Origin: Meandrina meandrites
Lineage: Eukaryota; Cnidaria; Anthozoa; Scleractinia; Meandrinidae
Length of the DNA: 64,000 bases
Assembly (NCBI GenBank): GCA_963693305.1
Contig: OY855904.1
Location: 42,833,804 to 42,897,803, forward strand
Direction: 5' to 3'
The notes below the pieces were generated by a model that was not told where the DNA came from, searched no databases, and saw only the letters and a list, made by a program, of their open reading frames with translations. Shown in pieces: positions 33,461-47,000 of the stretch. Numbering within the stretch: the stretch's first letter is position 1; each line of letters starts with the position of its first letter. The position numbers and the translations under genes are program-made.

Positions 33461-33854
33461 TGATAAAGGGAGGTCTAGATCACGTTTCACGAAAAATAAA
33501 ATGCTCAAATCACGTTTCACGCGAAATAAAATAGCCATTTCACGAAACCAATATAGAAGGTGTTAAATTACCTATTGGTGTGGAGTGTCCTGGGGCCCAG
33601 AGTAACGATCAGTCACGGTCCTGAACTGGGCACGCAGTTTACCACACGTAGTCTTGTTTTCAAATGCTTACTGGATGATTTTTTGTAAGGAAGGAAAAAC
33701 TGACGTTTTCAAGTGATATTTCACGAGAACAACAACAGTCAATTTACAGCTATGTTACTAAATCCCGTTTCACGAGAAAAAGAAAAAAAAAACATTTCAT
33801 GATTCACGAGGAAAAGAAAGAGGCTTTTCACGGATAACGAAAAGCCCTTTATCA
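33461..33854. mobile_element. TCACG-rich non-autonomous element
   Basis: Short inverted ends TGATAAAGGG/CCCTTTATCA enclose repeated tcacgtttcacgaaaaataa words very like those inside the element at 21247-21708, suggesting a common family or common origin. Confidence 0.6.
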
Positions 33855-36800
33855 TCCTCAGTAAACGGACTCCGTGAGATGAAAGCTTCTAATAATATGG
33901 TGATGCCGGGCAACCGAATGTGCTAAGTAGCTCTCAAATGGTTGCTAAGGATATTTGACCATAATGGTATCTATTTAAATTTTGCACCAATCTTGTAAAC
34001 CGTTACCCAGCATCGAGATATCTTGAAGAGAAAATGCCCTTTTCATTCTTATTAGAGGGTAGTAATGTTTTTTGCCTGTAAATTGCCAATTCAAGTACGA
34101 CAAAAAAAAGATACACCAAGCCAGTTAAAATGTCTTTTTTTTTTAATTAGTTAGTTGTTACTTGCCCTTATCCAAAATTTGAATAGCAATAATTTTACTT
34201 AATTCACGAAAATTGAAGATTAAATTTTAAGATGATATGTCTTGTTCGCTTGTCAAAAATAAAATTCATTAAATAGGTTTCCCGCTGCCTGCCTCGTGTT
34301 TATTTCATTACGAGGAAGTGATTACAGTGGCTGTTATTTTATTACTCGGTATTTCTTAATTCGAAAAGAATTTTCATTAAATTCGAGTCTCTGTACTTTG
34401 ATGAATCCATGCCCTTATATAATAAGGCTCGTATCGCTTCTTTATCATGACGTAAAGATTACCATAGCAACAGCATAGCCAATGAAACCACCATTGTGTT
34501 AACTGTTTTTTTTTTACTTGGAAAAAGCTTGGTGAACTCAATGTTTCTTCCACCCTTAACTTCAAAAGTGTTAAGTTGGCGCTGAGTCCCTTCTTAATTG
34601 CCTTCAGTATAAATATCCGCAAGTGCTGCGGATTATAGAAGTGCCAGCTTATTTTTTCTCTGTACATATCTAAATCTTGGTATACTGCAGGTTTTTAAAA
34701 AAAAAATCATGCAAACTCTGCATTCACTAGTAAGTTAACAATAGCTTTTTTTGTCACTGTCAATCATAATTATGACTGCAATATTTTAAAGAACTTTGTA
34801 AAGAAACAAACAAAATGGATCGAAATCTACCAATGTAACCCGCACGTGACCTTTTGATGATTGACGGCAGCGAAAGCAACATGTCCGTTGTCACTAAAAT
34901 AATGTAACTGGATTTTGCAAGTCTTGTTTGCTGGCGAAAGAGACTTTTTCCTGCAAATACCTTGTGGTTGATAGGCCGTATTATTGCGGTTACATATATG
35001 AGAAGCGTTTTGGAAGGAGCACAGGCAGCCACGTTGCACCGCCAAAAAGCGCTTGAATGGTCTTGCGTCATTACTTCAAGTACAGTTAAGCTGTTAGTAA
35101 TATTGCTTATCCGTCAGTCTTCCGAAAATGGAACCCCATAAGCCATTTTCGTCTTCCTAAACAGTGCACTACAAAGTTTGAAGCTTGGTCATAGAAGCGT
35201 TACAAGATGTGCGCTGATCAAGAAAAGGAACCACGTAAGTTTACTTTTTTGAGATATGGGCTGCTGTCAGACTACCTAACACATTTCTGTTTTTAATTCC
35301 TTGTGGAGTTGTTTTATCACTTGCTATTATCGTATTATACTTACCAGATTAATGCTCTTATGAGGGATATAACGACTAAAATAATTACATTCGCTCGGTA
35401 ATTAAGAGTTTTTGGGCGATCGTCGTAAGCGATTTCTGATCACAAGCTAAAACATACTGAAATAAATATTAAAAATCGATTGTGATGGTTTTTTTATTGT
35501 GATAGTTTGTTTTACTTAAGTCTGTTCAGAAAATTTGGCGGTTCATCAAGGTAATATTTCATAGAAAATTCTAATTTTATTTATCCTTGTCTACTAAATT
35601 TATGACAAAAATATTAGATAATGATCGCTCTTGGGAGTTAAGAGTTTAAAAATAGATAAATCTAACTGTTTACAAATTCAATACCGATTAATCACGCAAT
35701 CGAACGATTTTAAACCCAATCGATGAATTACGGAGCCAGTCACTCAATCTAAACGCTTTTGTTGTAGTGAAGCACTTTTTCTAAATCTTAGAATAGTGAC
35801 AAATTTATTTTTACCCATACCTTTACTGCACAAGTACACTAAAACACCTTGATGCTCGCAGGAGAATAGAATCTTCAAAGTAACGGAAAGCCTTCTTGTG
35901 GGTAAGATAAATGCTAGATAAGAAATCAATTACATGTATGTTTAGCATGTTGTTAATTAAAGGTATCTACCACGGGGAAATGAGTTCGCTATTTACATGC
36001 CTTTGATTGCCGCCTTTACCAATTTATCTGAAGTTCATTATCCCCTTTAGCAATACTAATTCATGCACCTTTTGAACGGAATGGTTTAACTTTGATTTCC
36101 CAGATTGCTGCAGAATAGATGTGGTTATAAATCTAGAAGTGTAGAGGACACATTTAAACAATACTTATCTATTTTTTCCCAGTTTATGGAGAAGTACATC
36201 AATTGCGTTTTGTATTCTTTGTAAATCGCCCGAGGGGTCCTTGCACACAAAACATTTCCTTCTTTTCCATACTGAATTTGTACATGGAATTCAAAGTAAT
36301 ACTTCCGATTGACTTAAAAGTTTTAAAAAATAAGATCATTTTCTTCATTTCTTGTCATTCCTTCTCTCAGTACCACGCTTGTTGTACTCGTCACTAGCCA
36401 TCCTCTTACAATACCACATACCATTTCAGCAAGTCGTGATGTTTCTGCATGGTGAAAAGTTTCATGTTATTTATATAAAAGCGTACTGCAACTCTACCTT
36501 TTATCCTTTTTTTCCTGTACATGATAAATCAAACAGAATAGTATCGAGTTCTCGTGTTGTTCTCGAAAGAAAATTGTAATGATATATTGTTCTGTGTAAA
36601 ACAGCCTGATATTGACTTCTAAGTGTCTTATCGCAAATGTATCATTTAGCGATGTACATAATTTCTGTAATACAGATAATACGTTTACAAAAAAAGATCG
36701 CTTATTCTCACATTATTCTCACTTAGTTTCTATGCTCGATCACAGCAAAAAAAGTAAAAAGGCCTGTGTTAGAATCTCGAGTAAGATGTGACGTGCCAAG

Positions 36801-39800
36801 TGCCAGAAGTAGTTTATTGAATAATGTTATTGCCTTGAACAAATTTCAGATAAAATTAGTTCTGTGCTGTGACTGAGCAAAAAGTTTAGTTTCGTAGATT
36901 CCAACAGCATTGTCACTTATCCTCCACTTCTCAGATCTTTCGCTTTCAACAATCGGCCGCGAAAATTTCAAACAGACCCACAGTCTCTGTAGCCCATGAC
37001 GGCAAATAACCCTGATTAGCAGTCAGTGAAGCATTTAAAATTAACCCCCTATCAATATGATTAAGCCTTAATTAAATATAGGTGCAACTTTCCCTGAGCG
37101 AGTCACAACACGAAGTTATTATAATAGGTTGCGCGATAAGTTATTTTTGTTTTGTGTGGTGGTTTCTAGAGAAGAAAATTCTCTCTGAAGGAAATGACTA
37201 AGCACTTTATTTGGACCGTCGAAGTTATGCTTGGGAGAAGGATGTGACTTAGATAGACGAGGCTTTTTCTTCACTTCAGGCTTTAACGAACATGCTAAAG
37301 TCAAGTGCTAGTATTATTCCTGAACCACTGTTTATAGCTACGGCTTTGCTCCTCCAGGATTGTGGATGTTATTTCGACTTCTCGTTTGCCGTTGTCAACA
37401 AAGACGGTAGAATGGACACTACAAGTGAATAATTTGTTACCGGTAAGTTCTTTTATTTATGAGATTGTGAAAGAAATTATTTATGAGATTGTGAAAGAAA
37501 ACTCAATTTGCCATACCCGAAGCAATTAATTTTTAAAGCTCGATTTTATCTACTTTTATTTTTTTCTCATTTTCCTTGATTTCTTTCACATATTTTCCAT
37601 CTTATTTTACTGGTTTTGCGTCTGTCTGAGGTGTTTGCGACATCAATTCTATCGGGTTTAAGTAATGTTCCTTTTTTCCGTGTTTGGATATGTAATTTGC
37701 ATTTGAAAGGAGAAGCTTGATGTTTTCAATTCTTCAATATCTTTTATTATATTTGCTAAAATTAACAGAATTAGAAGCACGCCAGTACGCTTTATAATGC
37801 AAAAGTAATTTCTGTTGTCTTAGAGATTACTATTAATTAAACATCAGCACCTTTAATAAAAAAATGTGACTTCTTTTATTGAAATGTTGCTTTTGACGAA
37901 TTTTGATCATAACAAAATCGATAATCGAAACCATTTCATAGTCCATGTCATGCCTATTTTAAACAATTTTCAAAGGGCGTCATGAAGTTCAAAATTCCTA
38001 TAAACATATATATCGTTTCCTTGATTTCAAATATTGTTGTTCCTTTCGTTTTTATACAAGATTTGAAATTTTTGAAATTTTTGATCACTTCTTCGGCTTA
38101 CATTAGTGAAATGAGTAAATTGCTACCTTGAAATTAAAACGCGATTAATGCTGGAACCTGATATAGGATCACCTAAACAGCAGCATAATATGAAGCATGG
38201 GCAGTTGAATATCTGCACGTTTTCCGCCATAATATAGTCAACGTTCTTGGCCATCTTAAGAATAGACATGTGATTGCCGAATTTTGTCAAATAAGACGGT
38301 TTTAAATGGTAGTATAGCTAGGAGAAGTTTTGTCAGTTCAACCATTAAATGGGATTTTTATTGGACGAAAGATAAGGAAGCATCGAAGAAGGATTGCAAG
38401 TGACAAATTCAACATTCTGTACTCTATTAATACAAAACAGTGCCGGAAATATCACAAGGAAGTTGGTCATGAAAAATAAGTTTTGTTGTGACGACGATGT
38501 TTAGTTTCTCACTAGTGATGCATCGTGATGAAAATTTTCTTGCTTTATCTTCAATTTATACTCTCTCTTTTGGAGAAGTCAGGCTTCACTTTTGAATCAA
38601 ATTTCCGTTGTACTCCTAGAGTACTTACAGTCTGGAAAGTCGAATGCCTTAGAAATATTTCTGCATATCAAACTTGATTTTTGAAGGTGTGTCGGAAATC
38701 AGGCCATCCGCTTTTGACTAAAGCAGCAATATACGTTTCCGTAAATATGCGCTAGGACTCTAAATTCTTTACTCAGCAATGTAATTTATTAAATTCACAG
38801 CTTCCAAAACCTCGTCAATCAAAAACTGATCGCCAAAAATGAAAGGTTTGTTAACTTAATAAATTTAAAAGGAATTAATAAAGGGCAATGAAATTAATTT
38901 ATTCTTCCAACTTTTCCGAAACCAAAACAATAGTCCATAGTCCAGTCCAGTCAAGTCCAGTCCTGTCAGGTCACTGAACAATTTTGGCTTTTAAAGCCCT
39001 AGCTTAATTTCCTACAAGTTTAATTAACAATCCATTTTTATGCATGAAAACGCTTTGATAAAAGCACAGAAGAATTCTTGAATAATATGGTAAAATAGCG
39101 CGAAGTCGAAGACGCTGGAGACCACCATAAGTGAAGAGGATGCTAATTTAACAACAGGTATGAGTGGAAAATAATAGCAGGATAAAAGACGATTGGTAAT
39201 GGTTATGTTCTTCGAAGTACCCTCGCCATGCAGCGACAACTGCAGTTTACATGTCATAAATTCCACGTTAGAGAAAGAAATTATTCTCGGTTACTTTTAA
39301 TTAATGAAAAGGAATTCTTATTTAGCTCTGATAGACTGGCTACCAATTATTTCAAGTGGCATTTTCATTCACGCCAAAATATAAGTCTAAAGCTTTATAA
39401 AGTATCACGAAGCGGCGAATATCCGTTTCCCTTTTCAATACGATAAAGAAAAATAAATATTGTTTTGTACTGGGGCAGAACAAAAATGGGTCACGTTACT
39501 TTCATAACCTTTTACCAAGGATAATTTTTGCTTTATTTGATGCAGGATTTTTCTTTTGAACGATTTTTTAACGTACACTTACGCCTTGATAACAAACTGA
39601 CTCTCTTAGTTTAATTTTTTACTCTATAGTTACAATGTAGCTGTATGTTACTGCTTTAAATGATATATTCTACGAATACTTCCAATTACCTTGTTCCGTA
39701 GATAACACGCACATTAATTTGTTTTGTAAAAACAGACTGATGAGCAGAACTTTGACATAGCCGCACGAATGCCTTGCAGACAAAATATACTCAAAGAACC

Positions 39801-41071
39801 ATGAAAAGGATGGCGTACACAATGTATCTTCCTTTCCTGAGACTTAATCGTTTTCCATTTAATGAAACTCAGTAAAATTATAAATTACTTATGGTATTAT
39901 AAATTACTGTACCTCAATTGTTTATTTTCAGCGTCTACTTTTATTTTGGTTTCATCTTTTTAATCATCTTTTTAACCAATTTCGTTTTTAGTTTCAATTC
40001 GATGTAATGAAAATGTTGATGTCCTTAATGCATTCTGCAGCGGAACTGCAAATGTGCAAATGGAAGTTGCCATGCTTAGGCAGATTTATTAAAAGAAATT
40101 ACTGAGTATATACCTTATCCAGTTTTTCATCACAAAAGAAATTAGAAAACTGTTTTCTATGATAATGGCATCTTATACAAACTCTGTTAAAATTGGACGG
40201 GTTTTATTTGAAATGATGCTGCCACTTTTTCACGCTTTTATTAAAGCAAACATTTCGTAGTTATTTCTCCAAAACATTTCTTGGTTTGGTTTAATATATA
40301 CTGAAGAAGTACAGTACACTAGCACGCTTCGAGTATAAAATAATTATAGTAAAAAAATATATAAGGTTCTTATAATTTTGCATGCCACTTGCCATTTTGA
40401 CGATTTGTCAGTTATGGAGAGGACAAACACTTACTAAGAATTCTCCTTACACAAGAGCGAAGCCACGGGGAGCAATATTTGTGCATATTTGGTGCAATTA
40501 TTGTAACAATTGTTCTTGTCATTCCAGCAGAGAACATATGGATTTAACCTTAAAGGTTCTCACACGGTATTTTCTAAATAGGATTTTGCCGTGTTCCGAA
40601 CTCGCTGGTTGACAAATAATTGCCCCTTTCTGCTGGCTCTAAACAGAACATATTAAGTGAGACACGCATAGCATTCACGAGCACAATAAGGGAAACGTTT
40701 CATTAAGAAGTCAAGTGAAAAATTTAAAGAAAAAGTTCAATTTTAGGTGGTCGATCCTATCAAAATAGGTAAGTTTGCCTGTGTTTGAGAATGTAGACTA
40801 GTTAGAGGCATTGCGGGTTCCCCGTTTCAGAGGCTTTAGACTAAATGAATACTTCAGTTTACCTTTTTAAAATCCCCATTTCTTGTTCGTTTACGTACTT
40901 ATGGTTTGATGAATATTATTTAAAATAATAGTTTGGAAGTGACAACCTCGAAAGACAGGCTCGGCTGACCTGTACTTTTTTAATGAAACTGCAACACTAT
41001 TCTAACTGAAAAATATATTTTCTCCTGAATTCAGCTGTACAATTCAAATGACTTAGTTCTAATATTCCAAG
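33855..41071. other. Intergenic region between genes A and B
   Basis: About 7 kb of AT-rich sequence. I see no protein family. Two short segments could be 5' UTR exons of gene B on splice-site grounds only: one ending in ATGTGCGCTGATCAAG then a donor gtaagt near 35236, and one ending near 37440 (gttaccg before gtaagt). Small AGTCCAGTCC repeats lie at 38934-38975. Confidence 0.35.
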
Positions 41072-44000
41072 ATGGAAATGCAAGACGCAGGTGGCCAGGA
41101 TGGTATTGAAAAACTTGACAAACCTCCCACGCTTTGGTCCCTCATCAAGGACTTCTGTGACTACACGTCCGCGCATGGTCTGGGAAGGATAATGGCCGCG
41201 ACAAACTGGACTCGGACTGTGCTTTGGACCATGCTTTTACTAGCTGCAGTGACGATTATGACTCTTCAAGTACACGTTTTGTTCCAAAAATACCAAAGAC
41301 GGCCACTCACTACATTGGTGACCGTAAAAACATCCACGGTATGACACCAGTTTAGAATTAATCCATAGGAACCAGTAACATTAGATTTCGGTTTCACTTA
41401 CAGCAGTCAACGTGGAAAGTGCTTCCCACTTTGGCAATGAGCGTGGAATTTCTAAATTATAAAATATAATCGGGCCTACAATGTAGGAAATGAATTCGTT
41501 TAGGTTTAAGTTGTAAGACTTTTATACCCTTGTCGTGGATGTTTTCTTTTTCCTAACAGACGTTCATAAGGTAGAAGTGTGAATATCTAGTATTTGGGCG
41601 CGTACGTCTTTCGGGAGTAGGCTATTTAATAATAAAGGCGCGAGAAAAAGGCGTAGTTTGCGATGAAATGATGGTGTGCACGTCCAATGACGGCATGGAG
41701 GTGAAATGAGATTGTTGCAAACTGTTGCAATTACGTCTTTCGATCCGATTCAATTTGGCGAACTGTAAAAGGAATATAGAAGAACAGCTAGGCGAAAACA
41801 TTTTCACAATCAGCCCGAAGAAGGTGTTTGTCGATAGTGACGCTTCAAAGGGCAGTCAAGACAAAAGAATTGGCATGCGAAGCCAGGAGTCTAACTGGAA
41901 GGCAAGAACTTCTCGCCCGGCTTGCAACAAAAGCAAGAAAATGTATTCGAGCCAATCAAAAACCGCGAACGGCAATTGCTTCAACCCGATTGGCTACTAG
42001 CTTGCGGAAAAGCCGTTCTAAAAATAGCCTTCTCGCGAAAGACATATCTCAAGGCCAATTAACGGAGATGTAGACTTCTAGCTTATGAACTCTGGTCCTG
42101 CTGATTCAAAATAACTGGCTCAGTGTCTCCAACCATGCTGATACACAACTTGGTGAAATCGAGAATATTCCCCACCACCGACTATAGAAGTTCAGGTTCG
42201 ATACAGATGAGAAGGGAAGATATAAAAACTTTAACTAATGTGTTATTACTGGGGAAGCAATGGTTAGTGCGCTGGACTCCGGATCGGCGTCCGGGTTCGA
42301 GGCCTGGAAGGGACATTGCGTTGTGTTCTTGGGCAAAACACTTTACCCTCATAGTGCCTCTCTCCTCTCAGGTGTGTGAATGGGTACCGGCGAATTTACT
42401 AGATCGATAACATGCTACACGTGATTACAAAATAACACTTCTTCCACAGAGTCTTCCATTTCCAGCCGTAACTTTCTGCAACTTCAATGCTATCAAACAA
42501 CGTTTCCTTCAAACTGAAAGACCAAGGCTCGTGGGGTTAGCGTTTCTAGAAGAAGTCTCTGCACTTGAACTTGGTGAGTGTATGTGTCGATACGGATTTG
42601 CAAACAGAGCATCATTGTCTAGTTTGAAAACGGAGTTTTAAATCAATTTTGTTTGCCACCCATTAAGCGGCCACCCCCTATTAAGCGGCCAGTTACTGAA
42701 GTCCCGAAACGAGTGTCAGTTAAATACTGTTAATAAAACCCTTTTAAAGGGGCACTGTCACGAGCATACCTTCAAAAATTCAACAGCCCAAAAACATGTT
42801 TACACCATTGAAAACCTATTAACAGTGGTCAAGTTTTCTTAAAATTACTATACCAGTGTACTGCAGCTAAATATAAAGTGATATGACAGTGATACCATCG
42901 GGAGCTTTAGATCTCAACTTGAAAAAGTCAGCCTGACTTTTTCAAGTTCTGTCCTTGTGGTTTGGAAAAATTGATGAAAACTATTTACGGTCACCCTCTT
43001 CTTTAAACAATTTACTAGATATCCTTCCCTTTATGTTCTAGGAGTGTTTCCTGCATGGTTGAAACTACTTAGTCGTAATTTTGGTGCCGTTTTACTGAAA
43101 AAGTCAAAAAATGTCCGTGACAGTGCCCCTTTAAGCGGCCACCTCTATTAAGCGGCCGCGTTCACATTTTTGCCGTCCCGATGAGCGTTTTTCAATTGTT
43201 TCCACTTATGTCCAGGATTGAATGCAGGTATTGTTCAGCAAGTGCTTCAAATATGACTGTGTTATTGACCATAATAATAATAATAATAAACCTTTATTTA
43301 ACCACGATCTGTTTTAAAGCAAATACATGCTTGAGGGGTCGTGTGACTAACTACCTACCTAAGACAAATTTAATATTACATTGTGATAAACTAAATTAAA
43401 CAATATTATGTTTTTCATACTACTTCATATTTGACGGAATTATGTGTGTTTAGGTGAACTTTGATCAGTGAGGAGACTTTGTGATGCTTATTATAAAGAG
43501 CGTGCATCTCATTAGCGTTCAATCCTGGACATATCTGATTCTGTTACGCCTTTTCGCGCATTTTTGTATTGAAGAAACGTAACCTTCTTAAAATGCCTTA
43601 TGCTAAGTTCTGACGAACCCCTATTAAGAGGCCAGTTGTCATTTCCCGAGGGTGGCCAACTATCTTTCTTTTATCTCAAAATTAGCAGCAAATGCATCAA
43701 GAGAATCACATGGGAGAAACCGAAGAGCCAATGATGACCAAACCTCTGTAAGCACCGCCGTTGATAACGATGACGATAACGATGATGACTCTGAAGAGGA
43801 TGACGACTTCTGGGAAGATGAGGACAGCAGGGAATTTCTGGATCCATCTAAGAAAGATCCGCTTTTTCTCAAGAGCGAGCACATGTCCGTTCTTATGGCT
43901 AAGGAAGACGACGGGACTCTTCGTTCGATGGGTCACCGTTTTGAAGACATGGTGTTGTCATGCACATACAGAGGTGTATCATGTCGGTAGGTATTATTTA

Positions 44001-47000
44001 TTCACAATAAAGCAGGTTGTAAAGCAGGAACAGCTACCAAGAGCTACCTGCTATTCTTAATTTACAGGGGTTAACTTTGTTAAGTATGAAGATTGGAAAT
44101 CTGATTTGGCTATTCTCATACCTCCAAAACCTAATCTTTTACAAGCGAACAATGTAAAATAAAACTCACATTAGGCGCCACTTTTCTCTGAACATTTAAC
44201 TTTAGTTATTTGCGTTATTACCGTAACAGAAAATAATTTGGGTTGAACGAATTATTTTCATCGAAATTATTTTCAAGAAATATAGCAAAAGTTTAAAGTA
44301 CGAGATGAAAATATGGAAAACATCAAGCTACTCAGTTACATAGTATTTGCCTTTCTTTCATTCTGTTTCAGAAATCTTTCCTCACTATTTTGGAGCAGTT
44401 TTTGGCATTACAAGTATGGAAACTGCTATGTATTTAATGGCGGGAAAACAAGCTCCGGATCAAGCGCACCCATTCTCAAATCCAACAAGCCAGGACCGTC
44501 ACATGGTATGTCAGAGTATCTGCCTTGTAATGCCTTCAAGTAAAACATTATTGCTTATACTCGTATCTGATTGGTTTAAGCTAGGGCAATTTGGTATACT
44601 GATTCGGTGTGTGTTCAACTTTTACTGGAACGTATCTCAATTAGCGGGACAATGAAAAGAAATATAAAAGAAACAGGCCAATGCTTTTCTTTTCACCACG
44701 AGCCCAATGATCAGAAGGTGTTTGTCGATAGAGATGCTTCAAGGGCAGTCAAGACGAAGGAACTAATTAGACAAATAAACCACTTCTAACCGGAAGGCCA
44801 GCGGTAGCCTAGCCTACTCGCGAAAGACATATCTCAAGGCCCATAACCGGAGATGCAGACTTCTAGCATATGAACTTCTGTCGTGCAGTGCTCATTATTC
44901 TTTATGCGCTTATCATGCTTGAGATTGTGACCACACTTTTCAGGCTTTTGCTACCAGGCTCAACTCACTAATGTTTGTGCTATTGAAACAGGACTTAACT
45001 TGGAGCTTAATGTCGAACAAGAAGAATACATCGGTGTTTTAAGTCCAGAGGCAGGAATTAAAATGGACATTTCAACTCAGGGAGAGATGCCATTTCCACT
45101 GGAGAGAGGAATGAGTTTGGCTCCGGGATATGCAACAATGATTGGTCTGAGAAAGGTAAGGATTAATGAGAGCATTTCAGTAAAACATTGTACTGCAAAA
45201 TTTTTGATTTTAACTATTATTGCATGGATTGCCAGAAAAGCATGGAAAAGCAGTTGTTTGCTTAGGAATCTAGCATCGAGAAATTTTGATTTTTAAATGT
45301 TATTGTACGGACGGCAAGAAAAGCAGGATGGTAAAGGAGACCTCTCAATCACGAATCACGAGCCAATTTTTCTTCAAATCGCGAATGAGCTTTTTCTAGT
45401 TAGTTTGCGTGACATTTTCGCCGGATTTAACAGCGAAGTACGTAACAAGACATTTTCTCTCAGAGGAACTCTGTAGTCAAGGTCATGATCACTCGGGTGC
45501 CATCGCCGTTTGTACTAAACTGTCGTTTTTGCTTGTTTTAAGGAAATGATAAATCGTGAGGATCCCTTCGATAGCAAGCGATGTTTAAAAACTGTCTCCA
45601 AAGACGAATCTAACTTGTACACAAAACACTTTGGAGCTGTATACTCCGCAACGGTAAGTTACAACTGGAAAATCCCATTCATGATTTACAGGCAAAATAA
45701 AGATTCGCTCTCCTCTCATTTTCCTACGTTTTGTTACTCAACACGTTTGCTTGCATGAAGTAGCTATTATCAATTGAAGCCTTCCATTATATTTTCAGGC
45801 CTGTAAAGAATCCTGTTTGGCGTACAATCAACTTGAAAAGTGCGGATGTATGGAATACAGATTTCCAGGAAGCCAGTCCGTGTATGGCATCTGCAGCGTG
45901 ACAGACAAACGAACGAGTAAACATTCGCCAAAGCTTATATTCTGTTTTACTGTTGCTATTGAAACGGCTTTTAATTTCTTTAGGGTTATCTTTCCTTTAT
46001 TCCTTTCACAGTCAAATGTCTCAGCAAAGTCCAAAAGATGTTCAGAGAGAACAAGCTGAATTGCACCGATTCCTGTCCACCACCCTGCAGGTAAACGAAA
46101 ATTAAAGGGAATTACACGAATAACCTGCAGTAGCAAAGACATTTATTCTATTAGATCACACTCTCACTCTCTCGTTTGTTTTTATAGGAAATTTATTGCT
46201 GAATAGAAATTTTTCTTAGGCCGACTTGAATGAAAATCAATTGAGCTTGCTGTAGTTTTTGCTCTAGCATTGGAGGTGTACACAGATATTACAGATGTAG
46301 CTGTTTTCTTGAAAATTAGTGGCACATCAATAAAAAGTATCTTTAATTCAATGGGATTAATGGTTGGGGCACTAACTGGCCAAGAAGTTTTAATTATGAT
46401 AATTGCTTGCAAAAAGTAATAAACGTAGCTTATTTTTTATTTATTTATCTATAAGATGGATATTGGTGATATACAAACGGGACAGAATGAAAAAACAAAT
46501 TACTAACGTTGTTATTCTTTCTCGTGGATTCGTAACCAGGGAGGCGGGTTTCAAGATGAGTACCTCGTTCGCTATTTGGCCATCGGAGAAATACGAGGTA
46601 AAGTTTAATCATTCTCAATATCAATTTTAACAAACTTAGGCGACATTTCTTTCTTCGCTATCTCTCTCACATTCTCTATATTTAACTGCCCCGATCCGAC
46701 GTCGATTTGTTACCTTTGGTGACAGTTTTTTGTTTTCTAAAATCATCATTCATTTCGTTGTTTTTGTCTTATGCATTTTAGCCAATCTATACGGCTGGAT
46801 TAGAGGAGGAAAACAAAATTTCACTGACCGAGGATGGATCTCGCAGGTAAACCATGTTGATATAATGTTGCACTAAGGACGCCTTTGGCACTACATTCCA
46901 TGATTTTCGAAAATACGGTACTACAACAGAAGGGCCACAAACGTTAGTCTTATTAACGACTTTGTCGTAGGACAGGGTTCTACTGTATTCCACAAGAGCA

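Noticed and set aside
43660..44060. Frames on both strands overlapping exon 3 of gene B.
   Set aside because: Shadows of the acidic GAT/GAC-rich exon.
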